Numbered from the stretch's first letter, positions 51,126 through 62,938 are shown. The stretch: DNA of 64,000 bases from Heligmosomoides polygyrus polygyrus (GCA_947396885.1 OX377202.1:18352001-18416000), one strand, 5' to 3'. The notes: generated by a model from the letters alone, not told the origin. Translations and numbers: made by a program.

Positions 51126-51430
51126 CTCAATCATGGTCTTCACTCCCATGTTTTCCTGTTCTGGTTTGCACATGACGTTTTGGAGAGTGGCGGTGAAGAG
51201 CTTCGGAGATATGGTATCCCCTTGCCGAGCAAGGGATTGATGACCGCTTCAGTTCCACCGAAGTCGAATGCCTTCTTCAGGTCGATGAACGCAGGGCACA
51301 ACAGCAGCTTGTACTGACACGAAATTTCGATGATGAGCTTCGATAATGGAAGATGAGCTTCTCCACGACGGCGTATTTGGTCGACCGTGCTGAATCCTCA
51401 CCAAAATCGTGCTCGTTCGCATGGAGGGGG
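51125..51430 (-). pseudogene. RTE-type LINE reverse transcriptase fragment
   Basis: The minus strand from about 51400 reads FSTVDQIRRREEAHL, then LLLCPAFIDLKKAFDFGGTE and AVINPLLGKGIPYL. This is the RT block around the first catalytic Asp (FIDLKKAFD). Frame changes occur near 51330. A poly-G run at 51427-51440 bounds the upstream side. Confidence 0.75.
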
Positions 51431-51440
51431 GGGGGGGGGG

Positions 51441-52316
51441 TCATTGTCTGAAGTCGGAAGAGCTGCTATCTTTTGGAGGCGAAGGGTATTGAACCGCAAC
51501 TGGTGTGGGCCATCTTATCTGCTGCCACCAATCCTGGGCTATGAACACAGCTTAAAAGAAGCATCCATCTACTCCTACAGATTTCCATAGCACTTAATCT
51601 GTAAAGGTGACGATTTTAGAGAAAGCTGGTAAGGTGGAGAACTAAGGACGAACCACCCGAGTGCAAAGTCTACGACAGACGACCATCACGCCCATATGCT
51701 TATCAAATAGACATTGCTTCTTTTGGCGATTCACCCTCACTTCTGTTAGGAGAACTCCTGGCAGTTATTTTTGTCGACTGCACTTGTTCGAGCATCTTCG
51801 GCCCACGAAGGTGATTCGGTATCAACTGAAGTTTTTAACGCTTTACAAGTAGTGAATACAAATATACTTCGCTGAAGATTGTCAAAAATGGTGGATGAAA
51901 AATACATAGATGCTGCGGAATCAAATCTTATAGTCTTGTATGGAAATGACTTCTACGGAATCAATGACTAAACATTGATGAGGAATGAATTTAAATCTTG
52001 GGCTTTTCTCAGCTAACAGATTTGTTTCTGTTATAACATATGCCTTCATATAAGTCCCATCATTTCTTGCTGTATAGCCAACCATTGTTTTGCTACATAT
52101 TTAGCTTGTCAACTTTGTTGTTTTTTGTTGGCTTAAATAAACATAAATAAATAAATAAATCAGTGAGTTACAGGTTTTATTGCAGCTCTTCGATACTTTA
52201 GGAGCATTGCCAGCTTCAGATCGTTGACATGTTTCTATAAAGTCGCTGAGTTCTCCATCTTCAGAAAAATTATTCAATGCTCAATTCACTTTCTTTAAGT
52301 TGCGATCCAAACTCTA
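51441..52316. other. unassigned, with a LINE-like tail
   Basis: TAAATAAACATAAATAAATA with AATAAATC at 52133-52162 is another CR1-like A-rich 3' end. A SINE-C end (TTGCGATCCAAACTCTAGCG) lies at 52299-52318. Confidence 0.4.
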
Positions 52317-52462
52317 GCGTAAACCCTAGTTTACATTGTGCAGCTGCGCGGCGCGGCAGCATAGTAGGAGTAACTATCGATCGGGCGGCGCAAAAAAATC
52401 AATATCTGTGGCAATCGTAGTGCCACGCCGCGTGGCTACGTAAGTGTAAGCTAGGGCTAAGG
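52317..52462. repeat. MITE-like palindrome of about 145 bp
   Basis: AAACCCTAGTTTACATTGTG with CAGCTGCGCGGCGCGGCA on the left matches inverted TGCCACGCCGCGTGGCTACG with TAAGTGTAAGCTAGGGCTAAGG on the right. Imperfect arms of about 40 bp. Confidence 0.6.
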
Positions 52463-52804
52463 CGGGCTCATATTCAAATTGTTCATTATTAAATTTTTTT
52501 ATTCATTTAAAACTCTAAGTTCAGGAAGCTACGATTTGTGCCACACAAGGTTTTTAGGTGGATGTTTTTTTACAGCACTTCAACAGTGTTCTTTAATACC
52601 AAAGTCTAACATATAGCACACTGCAACAATAGAGCTTTCCAATAGCAGGTCACAAAGCCTTTTGCCTTGGTTGCAGCTCACGCCTCGTCTTCATGGACGC
52701 TAAAAATTCGTTTATCAAACAGCCGTCTTTCTGCTTTTAAAACCAACTTTCAACCTGTTGCTTTTCCTCAAAATCAAAATTTTTTATAAAATGTCAAAGA
52801 ATGT
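52463..52804. other. AT-rich spacer
   Basis: GTGCCACACAAGGTTTTTAG with GTGGATG at 52540-52565 resembles a PLE-flanking sequence seen at 3960-3985. Nothing else recognised. Confidence 0.35.
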
Positions 52805-53051
52805 GTTCACTTACTGGGTAGACGCAATAAAACTTGAAGGAAAATCATATATTTGAAACTTTCCTTGAACAAAGAATTGTTCCACCCTTTTGGGAAAATC
52901 CAGTTTAATGTGGAAGGAACCCGTTTTAATTTGTAAGATCTTCGGTTTGATCTCACAAGCGTTAAGGTTGTTTATAAGAGTGTCCAATTCGACGTGAAAA
53001 CTGTCCAATTTATTTTAAAAATGTGTAATTTGACGTAAAAAAATAGTATAT
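52805..53051. mobile_element. end of a DNA transposon with subterminal repeats
   Basis: Units GTGTCCAATTCGACGTGAAA, CTGTCCAATTTATTTTAAAA and GTGTAATTTGACGTAAAAAA are in tandem, ending AATAGTATAT (53042-53051). The end matches the right terminus of 58891-59736 and, more loosely, 13965-14650. The left half is not recognisable. Confidence 0.55.
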
Positions 53052-53317
53052 CTTCCTAGTTTACCTTTTCAGCGCATGGCTGTTGTCAATATCAAACACA
53101 AAAATAAACACTGCGATCATGGGAACCACTATTTTGAGGCACAGTGAGTTAACATTTCGCCGTTTAAATCTACGCAGCCATTAATTAGTAGTGCAATACT
53201 TTGAAGTATGCTAAATTTAACAAATGCAAGCAGGCCTGCGAGCGAAGTAAATGCCGAAAGTAATTAGCTGGTATCTTCGAACGACGATCTTTCATTCCAG
53301 AAGTTGTGGCTGCCTTC

Positions 53318-53590
53318 AGAAATGATAAAGGACAAGGCATGACGTTAACCAGTCCCTGTTTGAGATGCGTTATCCATTCTTTCTGCCTCTATGGGATATC
53401 GCAGAGGTCATTTGGAAGTGGGTTTGCCACATAGAATGAACTGCGGTTGCCGCCGATGTAGAGGTCAGTGTTTTATCCTTCCCAGGCAAATCGGGTGTTC
53501 ACATCCCACCAGGTATGACTGCCCGTGGTCGGATCCTAATCAAGAACTATTCTGGAGCACGCGATAGCCGTCCCCTCCGAATTCTCTACC
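53318..53590 (-). mobile_element. SINE-A copy 12, diverged
   Basis: Tail GATAAAGGACAAGGCATGAC, body GATGCGTTATCCATTCTTTC and GGGATATCGCAGAGGTCATT, and a decayed head near CCTCCGAATTC. It is the most diverged full-length copy. Confidence 0.6.
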
Positions 53591-54124
53591 ATGGGTTTCC
53601 CTATATGTTTAAAATGCACCTTGTATGAATCAGTTAAACCATTTTCAATTTAAGCCCCACCTTGCTTATCTACTTCACTTCTAAAGAACGCCACACAAAC
53701 ATTTTCTTTCATTAATTTAAGTCAAAAATTCGACTATGATGAGGGTCTAAAAATGTGATCACACTTTCAATCGTCGCACAATTCCTTCCCGTCTTCTACA
53801 AAAATGCTGTTGGGTACAATTCAAAATGTGACAAGGCTTAGAACTTTAGATGTGTCATACCAAAGAAATGGGCCATGCGCTCATTCAGTAAAGGATGCTT
53901 GTTGGATTATTTGTGCAAATAGTGTTTTCGTCGAGTTGGCCAGCGATCAAATCCTTTTTTTTGGTTTTGGGTGGAATGGTTTTTGTTGATTTATTCGGAG
54001 CTGTTGCTGTTGTTTCTACAAAGTCATAGTTTTATATGCAAGCCAGTGGCTAGTAGAATGATAAACATTTCTGATCGTCCAAGTAGTGTAAGCTTTTTTG
54101 GGCATCCTGTATAGGCACCATTTA
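53591..54124. other. intergenic, nothing recognised
   Basis: No feature recognised. Confidence 0.4.
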
Positions 54125-54262
54125 AGACAGCGTTTTTGAACAAGCAGTTTATTTTGGTTCTCCAAATACTTGTCCAGCTCGATCTGAAAGGTGCTGATTG
54201 ATTTTAGTGGCTTCCATCTTAGTTAGGAAAGTGTCCAGCTCGAGCTGGAAATGTCTCAATAA
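54125..54262. repeat. diverged subterminal-repeat array
   Basis: TTGTCCAGCTCGATCTGAAA and GTGTCCAGCTCGAGCTGGAA, 65 bp apart, resemble the GTGTCCAATTTGATTTGAAA units of the DNA transposon ends. Confidence 0.4.
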
Positions 54263-54334
54263 AACATAGTTAGCTTCGATTAGCTTTAGCATAATAGAAA
54301 AAGCAAGGAAATTAGATGCATTATAAGTCAGGCA

Positions 54335-54415
54335 CCTCTTACGATTTACGTTTTACGCTTTACGATTTACGACGATTTTTTCGCAATTACGATTTACGAT
54401 TTACGAAATTGCGGC
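54335..54415. repeat. TTTACGA tandem repeat
   Basis: CTTACGATTTACGTTTTACG, CTTTACGATTTACGACG and ATTACGATTTACGATTTACG units of 7 to 10 bases. A shorter run is at 37625-37647. Confidence 0.8.
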
Positions 54416-55117
54416 TTTCATTTACGCACACCCCTGCACATCATTCAGGAGTGACGACGAGGACACTATGTTGCTCTGTACGATTCTTCACTAGAATGGG
54501 AATCATCACAACGACGACGTCGTACAACAAGATACAACGACACATGTGATCGAGTGCGATTCGACAAACAGTGTTCACAACAAGCACCGAAGTTGTTTGT
54601 AGAAGTAAAATGACGAGCAGATTCTGATGCAACACCGCTGCTGCTTGTTGGTTCGTAACGGAACTAAGACTTTATAAGCGATGAACTCCGTATTGTAGAG
54701 CTGTGTTGAAGCTTCATTTTTAAAAATGTGGTTCTTTTTTCGAGTCTCGATAACTACCAGTATCGCCCTTAAGAAAAAATCGTTTGCAAAGTCGTAATGT
54801 CGTTTTGCTCGCCTTTAAGAAAGTCGTTCATCTCCTGTGAAATCGAAAACAGCACCAAGTGTTGAATCCTCTCGAAGTGGAACATCATGGCGGAAACGCC
54901 ACCGTGACAATTTTTTCTGTCGAGAAATGACAGATGATTTATTAAATCGTCTTAAGATCACCGACCTAATTAGCTCTTCTGTGTAGACTTGGTGCTGCTA
55001 AAAAAAGCCCACATTCAGTCCTTTATAGATGCCTAGGAACCTCTCCAATCTTCTCCCAAAATTCTCGTTTTCAGCACACTACACCGACACACATCAGAGC
55101 TAACGCTACTTAGACTT
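54416..55117. other. intergenic, nothing recognised
   Basis: No feature recognised. Confidence 0.4.
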
Positions 55118-55330
55118 ACAGGGTGCTCCAAAATTATGAAGACAAGTTATTCATATCTCCGGAAGTGAAAATGCAGCACCTTCGAGAAACCAACGATGCG
55201 ATACTGTTTATTAGTCTATTGTAAGCTATATTCAACACTGAGATTCGAAGATATCTCCATCGGCGTCGATACAGACTTTGAAGCGCTTCGGGAAGGCATC
55301 GACGGCAACTACCCGGAACACGCGTGAGTA
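55118..55330 (-). pseudogene. Tc1-like transposase C-terminus and TIR
   Basis: TACAGGGTGCTCCAAAATTA with TGAAGACA at 55118-55145 has the form of a Tc1-type terminal repeat. The minus strand from about 55325 reads RVFRVVAVDAFPKRFKVCID then ADGDIFES, matching the end of Tc1-like transposases (FPKRLRACIEAKGGHFE pattern). Only this last part is present. Confidence 0.6.
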
Positions 55331-56579
55331 TTGCATTCCCATGGATTATAAGGGTTGAGATATGCCATGCATTGTACTTATTATTGTAACTTTAGGGGAA
55401 TGCGAGGAGTCGCGCCTTCTGTCAGCTGTACCAAACAATGCCACGATAACTAATGCTTAATGCAACTTTATTGGATTTTATTCCAGCTCCTTGGATAATT
55501 GTTAGACTTTTCTGAAGAAGTAGGCTTTTGTTCATGACCACGTCTTGACTTCCTTGTCCTCGCTCTCCTGAACTTTGCAGTTCTCAAAAGCCTTCTAACC
55601 AGAAGAGCTCTGACAACTATGTAGTAAGATGGTGAACCAGACCGTCAAACTTTCGTGATGCTATGTGTTCACACATTGTGCTCACATAGTGCTATGTTCT
55701 ATGTATTCACACAATGTTCTCACATTTTTTAGCCCTTTTATTGTCACCTTGACTAAGGAACTATCAGGTTGAACTCATGTTTTCAATGCAGGTAGTCGTT
55801 TTTAATGACGGCGAATGAGCAGTGCACCGGGTGGAACGATGAAGGTTTATTAGCGAAGCATAAGGACAGTAGGACGTACTTACAAATTGTACATACAGTG
55901 TGTGAACCCGATTAGGTTGGAATGCTGACCGTGTGCGAACGAAGTCACGGCGCGTGCGATTTCTCAGAGATTCGATCCGGCTGATGCGAATTAGAACTCG
56001 AGTTCCGGCTGATAATCGGCGTCCGGATTCACATGACTGGGCTTGAATTTCACTGGGATGTCACTGAAATCGAGTGTGCGATTGAATGGAATCGAAGGAC
56101 CTTTCAGTAGTCAAGGCAGTGCCATTTTCCTAGTTCCCTCGGGAGAGTAGGCGGAAGACACTAAAGAAGTGGCAACCCAGGCGAAAAAGGGGTCAGATGA
56201 GAAAGATTTGCCTAGGACCATTGCCCTGCAGGTCGTAAGGTGCTCTGTTAACCTCTTGAAAAGGCTGTGAGTGAGGATCAACCAAGCACTACCTTCCTAC
56301 ATGTTGTGATGATCTAAGACGAGCAGTTTTGAATTACCACTTGACCTGAAGAAGGAAGTATCGGTACCGTGGCCTTGTCAAAGACAGCAAGAAAGTACAG
56401 ATTGTACAGCAGGACAGTGTTCTCTTCAAAACATGAAAGAAGTGGTTACACTAGAAAGAATCGGTATAGACTGAGAGATGAATCGGTGGTATGGGAGGAA
56501 TTAAAATAAGGTGCCATTGTAGAAACCTCAGAGCGCCAAATGACGATAGGATGTGTAGTTGTTATAGTTATGCTCGAAC
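55331..56579. other. intergenic, nothing recognised
   Basis: About 1.2 kb with no convincing ORF. ACACATTGTGCTCACATAGT near 55672 is repeated as ACACAATGTTCTCACATTTT at 55711. Confidence 0.4.
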
Positions 56580-57005
56580 AAAAAATAAATTGTTTGAACA
56601 GTTATTCGAGTAGTTTATTCAAACAACTATTTGAATACTCAAATATTCTAGATTTTCGAATATTCTTCGAATTCTAACATGGATGGTTTTGCAAAGTCGA
56701 ATATTCGTTTAAATGCGAAGATCGAAAGGGATCAAAATTCGAATAATATTCAAAGATCGAATATTTCAATGTAATTTGGAATAAACTTCAAATCTTCAAG
56801 CACAAAACCTGGTTCGGACGATTTTTTTGACTATTCGAGTAATCGAATATGCGAAAAAATGGGGCCTATTTGATTTTAAATCAATCGAAAAAATTGATCA
56901 GTGAACAAAATCGATCGTCCATTCGCACGAAAATTTTCGACATCGAATTTGTTCGTTCGTTCATCCGCTCGATAAAATTTTACGAAAACACAACTACAGT
57001 AGTTA
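56580..57005. repeat. AT-rich TTCGAATA repeat plus conserved flank, copy 2
   Basis: Dense TTCGAATA units at 56590-56850, followed by TCGAAAAAATTGATCAGTGA to CGCTCGATAAAATTTTACGA (56880-56990), the same arrangement as 38690-39080. Confidence 0.65.
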
Positions 57006-57191
57006 TCAAAAGGAGAGGGCAACTTACGGTAAGATCTTGGCGAAATCGAGCATTGGGAACGGCAGCTCGCCGGGTTGGGGAAAATCTGCCGATCGGTCGA
57101 ACCTCAGCACTCGGCGCGAGATAGGATGCTGAAAAATAAATGTTCTAGGTATCAGAATTGGAAGAGACCCGAAACCTTTGTCAAAGTTTGG

Positions 57192-57490
57192 ACTATAAAG
57201 AATAAAGGATGAAGGAAGGTGTCACTCGATCACGTTTGAGGTGCGCCACGCATTCCACTTCCGCGGGATATCGTAGAGACAATTTGGATGCGTGTTTGGC
57301 CGTACAATGATTTGCGGTTGCCAACTGATGAACAACTCAGCGCTTTCGCTTTCCAGACAAGTCTGGCACCAATTCACCGACTCCGAAGGGATGGGAGTCT
57401 TGGTCGGCCTGGGCGGGAAATCCGACGCAAGAACCTTGTTTCAGGTGCACGCGACAGCCGGCACCTCCTACGACTGCGCCATACGCACCG
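57192..57490 (-). mobile_element. SINE-A copy 13 (twelfth locus)
   Basis: Complete reverse copy: tail AAAGAATAAAGGATGAAGGA, body GCGCCACGCATTCCACTTCC and GATTTGCGGTTGCCAACTGA, head CACCTCCTACGACTGCGCCA. Confidence 0.8.
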
Positions 57491-58159
57491 AGTTTGGAGC
57501 AAACTTCCATAAAATGTCGCGAACGTAGCAGTGGACACCATGCGTATTGACCGATGTTTCTAAATCGATTAATTCTCCTAGAAAGAAAGTGGCAAGGCTA
57601 TCATTTTCCACGGAAGGGATAGAACAACCCAATGTCAGTTTTCACTCAGAGATACGTTAGACCGCTTTGAACCCGGTTGCTAGAGGTTCCACCATGACTT
57701 CTCATGGTGGCATGAAAACCTTGCTTGCATAGGTGTGTGAAGTGCGGGAGTGGTGATCTGTCTCTTCAATTCGAGCCAGATGCATTACACGTTCCACCTT
57801 CACTAAAACCACAGGAAACGCTCAGACATCACTGACTGCTCCTCATATTCATGCAGAAACCACGCACTCCTCCCCGAAAGAAAAGCTTGAGAACAAATCT
57901 GGAACAGCGTACCACACCTTGGGGTGATGTTGTACCCCTTGGTCATCGGTCCCCCAACGTCAGGGGAACTTCCTCGGCGCAAGCGCATTACACACAGTCA
58001 GAAATAGCGTTCCGCATATCGCAGGAAAAGTGTCACGCTAAGCATGGGGAAAGAAACGGTGGAGAGGTGGTGATCTCCGATTTTACCCAATACCTGTCTG
58101 AAGGATTATTTAAAGCGCTAATCTCGAATGTGTGACAGTGGTGTGACACGGGACTCGTA
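57491..58159. other. intergenic, nothing recognised
   Basis: A 94-codon + frame (57851-58135) has no known relative. Confidence 0.35.
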
Positions 58160-58775
58160 AGGTTAAATGGAGTCGCTCTACAACAGGTCGATTCCTACGT
58201 CTATCTGGGAAGAGAGCTGAACATGGATAACGACCTCGCTCCTGAAATCGCCCGCAGGAGACGCGCAGCATGGGCAGCCTTCAGTTCGATTCGCGAAGTC
58301 ACCGATCAGGTCAACGATACCGGCCTCAGGGCCTCGATATTCAACGCCTCTGTACTGCCTGCGATGTGTTACGCGACGGAAACCTAGCCCGACAACAAGA
58401 CAATCGCCAGAGCAATGCAAACTACGCATCGTGCACTGGAGAGATGTCTTCTAAAGACAAGCCTTCGTCAGCAATGGCAAGAAGGCCAACGAAGCTGGGA
58501 AGTAAGGGAGAAGTCGCAATTGGCAGACCCGCTGCAGTACATGAAGAAGTCCAAATATCGCTGGGCCGGACACCAGCTTCGACGAAAGGACGATAGATGG
58601 AGTCTCCGTGTCACAGAATGGCTCCCGAGAGACCATAAGAGACCACTGGGTCGACCGCCAACGCGATGGGCTGACTCATTCTCAAAATCTTTCAGAGAGC
58701 GGAGTCTGCCTCACCGGATGAAAGCCGCAAGAGATCGAGCGGTCTGGAAGGGTTGTGGTCCCCGCTGAGAAGACC
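58160..58775 (+). pseudogene. RTE-1-like LINE, 3' end of ORF
   Basis: SYVYLGRELNMDNDLAPEIA then RRRRAAWAAFSSIREVTDQV, SVLPAMCYATET and RALERCLLK. The long frame 58415-58768 carries KYRWAGHQLRRKDDRWSLRV, PLGRPPTRWADSF and a stop. A few stops and frame changes occur in the first half. The downstream tail is unclear. It is closely related to the relics at 1-665 and 61890-62340 and distinct from the LINE at 14.6-17.8 kb. Confidence 0.8.
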
Positions 58776-58890
58776 TCCCGACAAAAGGACTATCATAGTA
58801 TCAAACTAAGTAAGTATCTCGAATGTTATTCATAGCACAGAAGAATAAGGCCTGTTCTATCAACATAGCGAGGCTTCGTGAACATTGGGC

Positions 58891-59736
58891 ATATACACCA
58901 TTGCCACGTCGAATTGGACACTTCGAATCAAACTGGAACCCTCCTAAGATAGCACAATACGTATGGAACCAATGTAAACTCTTCCAAATTCAAATGAGCT
59001 TCTTCTACTCTAAACTAGTGACTCTCCAAAAGGGTTAGAATAATTTCCTTTTCAACAAAGTTTTGCTATAATTTCTTTGAAATTTTAACTAACCTGCCCA
59101 ATAAGTGACCACATTTTTTGGAATTTCATAAAATTCTCATTTTTTAAATACTGTTCTAAAGTGTATTTAAAAGGGCAGATCACCTTGTTAAAAGAGTAGG
59201 CGGCCATTTTTAGTGCCGAAAAATTGCGTCCTCGTCCAACATCGCGACTTTTATTCTATTGACGGCAAAACTTCTGTTTTCATAGAGTTTGGACAACAAA
59301 TTACTTGTAAAGAACATACTTATCCTCACTTTGATGCTTCGTTTAAGCTGGATTTACACAGTCAATCAAGTAAAAATTGCGAAGAGCTTTTCGAATGCAT
59401 TGCGCGATCTAATCTTTTGGTGCACTAAATGAGCGTTGCCTTGTTGCGCTTCAAAACTTTGTTGTTTTCGTTAAAAATTATAATTTGACGAAATTCTCAA
59501 CTCATTCCGGCAGCTGACCTAAAAAAAATGTACACCAAGTTTTCCTTGAACAAAAAAAAATTATCCTAACAATCTTGGAGAGTCCGTAGTTTAACCAGCT
59601 CGTTTTGGTTTAGAAAAGTTCTCTTTGGTCTCAAAAGTTTAGTTTTAGGCTAGCTTAGAAGTGTGCCCAATTTGTTTCAAAAAGTGTCCAATTTGATTTG
59701 AAAGTGTCCAGTTTGACGTAAAAATGGAATGTAAGG
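58891..59736. mobile_element. DNA transposon of about 845 bp with inverted subterminal arrays
   Basis: The left end ATATACACCATTGCCACGTC with GAATTGGACACTTCGAATCA matches inverted the right end, where GTGTCCAATTTGATTTGAAA, GTGTCCAGTTTGACGTAAAA and ATGGAATGT close the element at 59736. At least three such units lie on each side. A 71-codon frame inside (59213-59428) is not a transposase. It is the best defined member of the family also seen at 13965-14650. Confidence 0.7.
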
Positions 59737-59876
59737 ATGGATCCATCCCGTTTCCCATTGTAAAAAAAATTCCTACACGGTCACTTCCATTTTCCTACGT
59801 CTTTCCAGTCAGACCGTGGGTAGGAGTGCATGCGGGCCTTCCGGGGAAGTATTAATCTAGACTGTAGCTTACAAGG

Positions 59877-60198
59877 GAAGGATACTAGGTGACCATGGGA
59901 CTTTGATATGGGATGCATATCACTGGATGCGGTTTCGAGCGCTGATTACAAATATGTGTTCCGTTTCTGCTGTGCGCATCTGTGAACGGAGTTATGGGCT
60001 ATTTTCAGCATGGCTACGACTCCAAGTAGCCTGGAAACTACACTGCCGCCCAGGCAACGGTGGCGCAGGGGTAGAGGAGTGACCTGGTGAGACGGGCTGA
60101 TTTATGGTTCGAATCCCTTGTGATGCAGGATTTTTGCACTTCCTAAAACAGAACTGCCATATCAAACAAAGCTCTATATGTCAAATCGCAACGGAAAA
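59877..60198 (+). mobile_element. SINE-B copy 3, best preserved
   Basis: GATACTAGGTGACCATGGGA to TCAAATCGCAACGGAAA. The tRNA-like part ACGGTGGCGCAGGGGTAGAG and ATGGTTCGAATCCCTTGTGA (60055-60124) has near-consensus A- and B-boxes. About 180 bp of family-specific sequence precedes it. Confidence 0.7.
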
Positions 60199-60584
60199 CC
60201 AACCAAACTTACATGTGGGTGATTAGTGCCTTAAACAGTACCCCTGGGTGGATTTTTTTCGAGACGCGGGACCGATAAGGACAATACTGCCGACTAATCT
60301 TCCAAACTAGATAAGTCAGCAGTATTGTGTGCTGGCGTGTTTTTGGGAGGAGCTCAATCCTTCCGATACTTCTCCTGTTCCTACAAGGCAGGAGAAGAAT
60401 ATGGCCAGCAGTTTCGCATCCATCTTGTGAGGTGAGCAATGCGGGTGCATCGAGGTAGATGATGAAGAAGGTATCAGTGTGTTTTGTTATTTGTTTCGTC
60501 ATGTTTTTAGCAATATTTCATAACAAATTGGATCTCCGTGCCAGTCTGGTTGTCATTAAGAAGACAAGTCCTTTCTGGTGACGT

Positions 60585-60920
60585 TTTCCGTTGAGATTTG
60601 ACATAGAGTGCTCTGGTTGATGGTGGAAGATCCTTTTTAGGAAGTGCAAAGATCTTGCATCACAGAGGACTCGAAACATAAACCACCCCATCTCACCGCG
60701 TCGCCCCTCTACCATCTGCCCCCCCCCCCCCACTCCTCGGACGGCAGAGCAGTTTCCAGACTACTTGAGCTCGTGGCCACGCTGAAAATGGTCAATAACT
60801 CCGTTCGCAGATGCGCGCAGCAGAAACGGAACAAAGATTTAGAATCAGCGTTCGAAACTGCATCCAGTGATATGCATCACATCTTTAAGTCTCATGGTCA
60901 CCTAGCATCCGTCCCTTGTT
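60585..60920 (-). mobile_element. SINE-B copy 4
   Basis: Reverse copy: TTTCCGTTGAGATTTGACAT (end), AGGACTCGAAACATAAACCA (B-box side), a poly-C run at 60720-60732 in the A-box side, and CATGGTCACCTAGCATCCGT (start). Confidence 0.65.
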
Positions 60921-61889
60921 AGATGAACTACCTTAGGGACTCATTGCCTTTTATGCAAATGACTTATATACAATGGATCCGAATGAATCATTTTCGGATA
61001 ACCGATTCAGATCCGAATCATTCAAAAATCTGAGGCAAGCTAAAACGCCGTTACTCGAATCATCTAGAACTCGGGGCCTTGAAATTAACGTCATCCGAGT
61101 CATCGAATTACCCCGACGAATATTTTCGGTCGGATCCAGTGTATGCTGCCTTACCACCGCTTTGCTATATTTGTACTGCGATCGCTAGTGCAGTACCTCT
61201 TTTTCGAAAAGGGCAATTGCGTGGAAAACACCGTAGCAATTCGATTCCGTACCCGCTGCCTATATTTGCAAAGCATTTCTACAAATTACCCCAATGCTAT
61301 TTCAAGTGGATACATTTTTTTGCACGCATCGACGCGGTAATTAAATGTGCAAAAGGTGTTAGGCAGAAATGAAATTCCCACGAGTCGTCGGCCAGATTTT
61401 CTATTTTTGTCCACTCTCCTGCACTATGGTGCGTCCTTAAGCTGTCCTTATAGAGCTCATAACATTCGCTGATTACAGAGTGGGAGGAAAGCGAAGTCGT
61501 AGGCAATGCGCGTAGCAGAAGGGTTTAATCCAGCAATTTCATTTCCAGGGCTCTCGCGCTGAGAAAGGGCAAAGGAGCTGATATAAGGCAGGGCAACAAC
61601 GACTTCATTATGAGTTGTTTCATAGATACCACGAGAATCGACGTAGATCAACTCGAGCAGCTTTAGGGTTGAAGAAATGGCGGATAGCGGCTTCAGGAAG
61701 GCTGGTTTAGTGGCAAGGTTTGCACGAGTTCAAAGCACTCGTGGAATACTGAGCAAATGTAAAAAGCATGACGCATTCTCAATAGTTCGAAAAAAGTGAA
61801 GTTTTGTACATTACACTTGATTATCGCTGAAAGGACGCATGTAGCTCAGCCGAAAGGGATGTCAGTTTCAACGTCCACTCTGATTCGAT
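60921..61889. other. intergenic, nothing recognised
   Basis: Short frames only. AGGCTGTATCC-type sequence joins the LINE relic at the right. Confidence 0.4.
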
Positions 61890-62340
61890 TGAGGCTGTAT
61901 CCTCCCTTCCCACACGTCGCGCAGCGTGGAATCGAGAGGACGACGCTCGTAGTGACACGACTCCCGCAAGTGAGAGAAGGCCTCCGGAGTTCCGAGCTTC
62001 GCCGACGTTCAAAGATCAGAGACGCTGTCGCATTGGCCAAGTCGTTGAAAATTAGGTGGGCCGACCACGTACATAATGCGATTCGCAGACACCCGCTGGA
62101 CGAGAGCCATCACCGACTGGATTCCGCGGGATGTCAAGAGAACATCAGCACGCCCACCAACGCGTTGGTCGGACTTCTTCGTGAAAGCCCTGAACGACCG
62201 ATATGACGCTCTCCGTGTCCCTCGAGCGAGGGGGATCCATTGGACCACTCTGGCACGCAACAGAGACGAATGGAGACGCTGCTGGCGCCCGCGCGAGCAA
62301 TTAGATGATCAACGGGTGATATAGGTGATCCCTCCCATGC
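61890..62340 (+). pseudogene. RTE-1-like LINE, degenerate 3' end of ORF
   Basis: ACACGTCGCGCAGCGTGGAA is the same as 265-284. The frame at 62076-62324 then reads [40 protein letters not shown] and [14 protein letters not shown]. Upstream residues are in another frame. It is the second copy of the relic at 1-665, better kept at its end. Confidence 0.75.
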
Positions 62341-62344
62341 TAAT

Positions 62345-62938
62345 CAGTTGTACTGTGCATCGTTAAGACTGTGCCATCTAAGGGAGCCTTTTTGGACGGG
62401 ATCGTGGAAGGCGACGAAAAATGGTTCCTCTATGACAATCGTCGTCACCCTGCACAATTGTTGGACGAGAGTAGGGTCCTAATGAGATGCCGAAACCAAG
62501 TTCCCCCCCCCCCAAACGAGACCATGCTGACGTATGGTGGACAATGGCTAGTATAGTCGATTACAAGTTCTTGAAGACTGAAGCGACTATCAAGCGGAGA
62601 AGTATTTCAAAAATTGTTGTCCAGAAACTAATGAACTCTTCCACATCTCTCCAGATCTTTTCCCTACTGGTTGTCATTTTTCAAGTATTTATCTCGTCAT
62701 GTGAAGGATAAAAAATTCACTAAACAACATGATGTCGAAAACGACTTCTCATGTTTTGTTAATTCTCGTAGTTCTAATTTTTGCAAAAATGGAATGCCTA
62801 AGCTATTGTCGCGTTGGAAAAAGTGTATTAATCGCAGTGGTGCCTAATTCGATTGATAAATTTGCTCCCAAGCAAGGTTGTGATCTTTCAAAATTTTCAT
62901 GAAAATTGGCCATTTCATATGCAACAACTTAATACTTT
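62345..62938 (+). pseudogene. mariner transposase relic, 3' part with TIR
   Basis: FLDGIVEGDEKWFLYDN (first catalytic Asp block) at 62389-62440, then a poly-C run of 10 at 62503 and a decayed middle. The last part resembles 2330-2590, ending GGCCATTTCATATGCAACAA with CTTAATAC (TIR). The N-terminus is absent. Confidence 0.7.
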
